NCBI GenBank assembly: GCA_022508705.1 | Contig: JAFLUO010000064.1 | Location: forward strand, 1-5,529 | DNA from: Oscillospiraceae bacterium | GTDB lineage: Bacteria > Bacillota > Clostridia > Oscillospirales > Acutalibacteraceae | Reading direction: 5' to 3' | DNA: 5,529 nucleotides | Shown here: positions 4,322-5,529 of the stretch, in pieces | Layout: each line of letters opens with the position of its first letter | Numbering within the stretch: position 1 is the stretch's first letter | The notes under the pieces: generated by a model | Databases searched by the model: none | What the model was told of the DNA's origin: nothing | What the model saw: only the letters and a program-made list of their open reading frames with translations | Program-made: the position numbers and the translations under genes

Positions 4322-5529
4322 ATGACGGAGTTTAATGCGTGGGATTACGGCGTTTTGCCGGGGACTGAATGCGGTGCAGAACTTGAAAAGTTAGTACAGA
4401 GTATTCCGCACGATTCATCGGAGAAAATTCTTAAATTTCAAAAGGGCACTTATTACATAAATGCGGGTAACTGCACAAAGCGTATGCTGTATATTACGAA
4501 TACGGCAGGTGACGAAGAGTATTCAAAAGATGAAACTCCTCATTTGGCGCCTGTTGCACTGTTTTTTGACGGATTTCATAATTTAACCGTTGACGGCGGC
4601 GGAGCAAAGTTTTTAATCAGCGGAAAAGCAACGAACTGTGTTATTTCAAACTGTGAAAATTTTACGATTCAAAACCTTACTCTTGACGTGGACAAACCCG
4701 ATTTCCATTCTTTGAAAGTGCTGAAAAAGGGAAAAACCTATGTTGATTTTGAGCTCAACGAAAATGAAGACTTTGAATTCAGAAACGGCACGGTAATTTT
4801 TAAAGGAGACGGCTTTGAGGCCGACATAAAAGCAAAATCAAAGGTGTGTTGGTGGGCAAATAAAATTTCTGCCGAAAATAATGAAATAAATGTGCGAGCA
4901 AGGCACCCTTTGGCGACTGCTTTAAAGCTCAAAATGATTGACGGTAAAACCCTGAGAGCCTTTTATTTTTCAACAAGCAAATTTAATGTGGGCGACTGCT
5001 ATTATCTTTTTGATAACCGTCGTCAATATGCAGGAATTTTTGTTGACAACAGTAAAAACGTAACGATTCAAAATATTGCTCAGCATTTTAACTATTCGTT
5101 GGCTGTTGTTTGCCAATGCTCGGAAGATATTTTCCTCAAAAACCTTAATCTAACGCCAAAAAAAGGCTGCTTTGTAACCTCGGTTGCAGATTTTGTGCAG
5201 GCTTGCCTTTGCAGAGGCAAATTCAGCGTTACGGACTGTGTATTTGACGGAGCGGGCGACGACTGCCTTAATTGCCACGGCTTTCATTTTAAAGTAAACA
5301 GTGTAAAAGGAAATGTGGCAACAGTTAAATTTATGCACCCCCAGTCCCACGGGTACAATCCGTTTAAGGCAGGGGACGATATTGCATTTATTGACAAAAT
5401 GACACTTCTGCAAAAGGGAACGGGGAAAGTGGTTTCTTCGGTTCTTACAGACGAAACGACCATTGAATTGACCCTTTCGGGCAGTATGCCAAAGACAGGC
5501 ATGATGATAGAAAACATTTCCGCCTGCCC
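4322..5529 (+). CDS. GH110-like beta-helix glycosidase, N-terminal 402 codons (runs off right edge)
   Basis: I translated this frame by hand from ATG 4322. It stays open to the window edge for 402 full codons. The start reads MTEFNAWDYGVLPGTECGAE, a pectate-lyase-like beta-helix opening, followed by a KGTYYI strand near residue 45. Beta-helix coils recur: FHNLTVDGGG (85-94), NCENFTIQNLTLDV (110-123), NSKNVTIQNIAQHF (243-256), SEDIFLKNLNLTP (267-279) and GKFSVTDCVFDG (299-310). The overall order resembles GH110 alpha-1,3-galactosidases, including the block at 310-320 (GAGDDCLNCHG; family form close to MMDD-x-x-NVHG). Asp313 and Asp314 match the catalytic Asp pair, and Asp290 lies 23 residues earlier, as I recall for the third catalytic Asp of a characterised GH110. 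The usual His in the A-D-A-T-H-F block appears replaced (ADFVQACLC). There is no signal peptide or lipobox, so it is predicted cytosolic. Substrate (alpha-1,3-galactosides or other) is inferred only from family. It is 2 nt downstream of the amidase stop. Confidence 0.75.
   Translation, partial: MTEFNAWDYGVLPGTECGAELEKLVQSIPHDSSEKILKFQKGTYYINAGNCTKRMLYITNTAGDEEYSKDETPHLAPVALFFDGFHNLTVDGGGAKFLISGKATNCVISNCENFTIQNLTLDVDKPDFHSLKVLKKGKTYVDFELNENEDFEFRNGTVIFKGDGFEADIKAKSKVCWWANKISAENNEINVRARHPLATALKLKMIDGKTLRAFYFSTSKFNVGDCYYLFDNRRQYAGIFVDNSKNVTIQNIAQHFNYSLAVVCQCSEDIFLKNLNLTPKKGCFVTSVADFVQACLCRGKFSVTDCVFDGAGDDCLNCHGFHFKVNSVKGNVATVKFMHPQSHGYNPFKAGDDIAFIDKMTLLQKGTGKVVSSVLTDETTIELTLSGSMPKTGMMIENISAC

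Noticed and set aside
4316..4324. Alternative in-frame ATG at 4316 for the GH110-like gene, overlapping the amidase stop
   Set aside because: It is only 1 nt from the GGAG site, whereas ATG 4322 has the normal 7-nt spacing.
4738..5517. Minus-strand open frames opposite the GH110-like gene
   Set aside because: They are short, lack ribosome binding sites and family motifs, and lie fully opposite a convincing coding frame. They are shadow frames.
1..5529. CRISPR array, tRNA/rRNA, insertion sequence, phage or defence genes
   Set aside because: I found no spaced direct-repeat array, no tRNA-like cloverleaf, no transposase or integrase motif and no terminal inverted repeats on either strand.

Overview
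The window looks like chromosomal DNA from a low-GC, AT-leaning Gram-positive of the Clostridia type, probably a gut Ruminococcus/Oscillospiraceae relative. The reasons are AGGAGG-type ribosome binding sites, sigma-A-like promoters, very tight gene packing, a membrane-anchored Amidase_3 protein and a stand-alone LPG-synthase-like protein. This placement is an inference from style and gene families. No rRNA, tRNA or other taxonomic marker is present.

Layout. Positions 1-3369 hold a compact leftward (minus-strand) operon. In transcription order it encodes a divergent thymidylate kinase, a DUF2156/LPG_synthase_C-like protein, a GNAT acetyltransferase, a DJ-1/PfpI protein, 5-formyltetrahydrofolate cyclo-ligase, and the first 20 codons of an unidentified gene that leaves the window on the left. 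Every junction is an overlap or a gap of only 3-5 nt, so the set is almost certainly co-transcribed. Positions 3370-3608 are an AT-rich divergent intergenic region with a recognisable promoter facing each way. Positions 3609-5529 hold a rightward pair: a membrane-anchored N-acetylmuramoyl-L-alanine amidase and, 2 nt after its stop, the first 402 codons of a right-handed beta-helix protein resembling GH110 alpha-1,3-galactosidases. This last gene runs off the right edge and is absent from simple closed-ORF lists because its stop lies outside the window.

How the genes relate. The leftward operon mixes nucleotide and folate metabolism (dTMP phosphorylation, folate salvage) with a repair or stress-type DJ-1 protein and two acyltransferase-fold proteins of unknown substrate. 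It reads as a housekeeping or maintenance operon. The rightward pair joins a cell-wall amidase to a glycosidase-like protein with no export signal. Whether they share a pathway cannot be decided from the sequence.

No mobile element, CRISPR array, RNA gene or clearly new system is visible. The most interesting item is the leaderless GH110-like protein coupled to an amidase. Next is the thymidylate kinase, which lacks the usual bacterial REPG motif.
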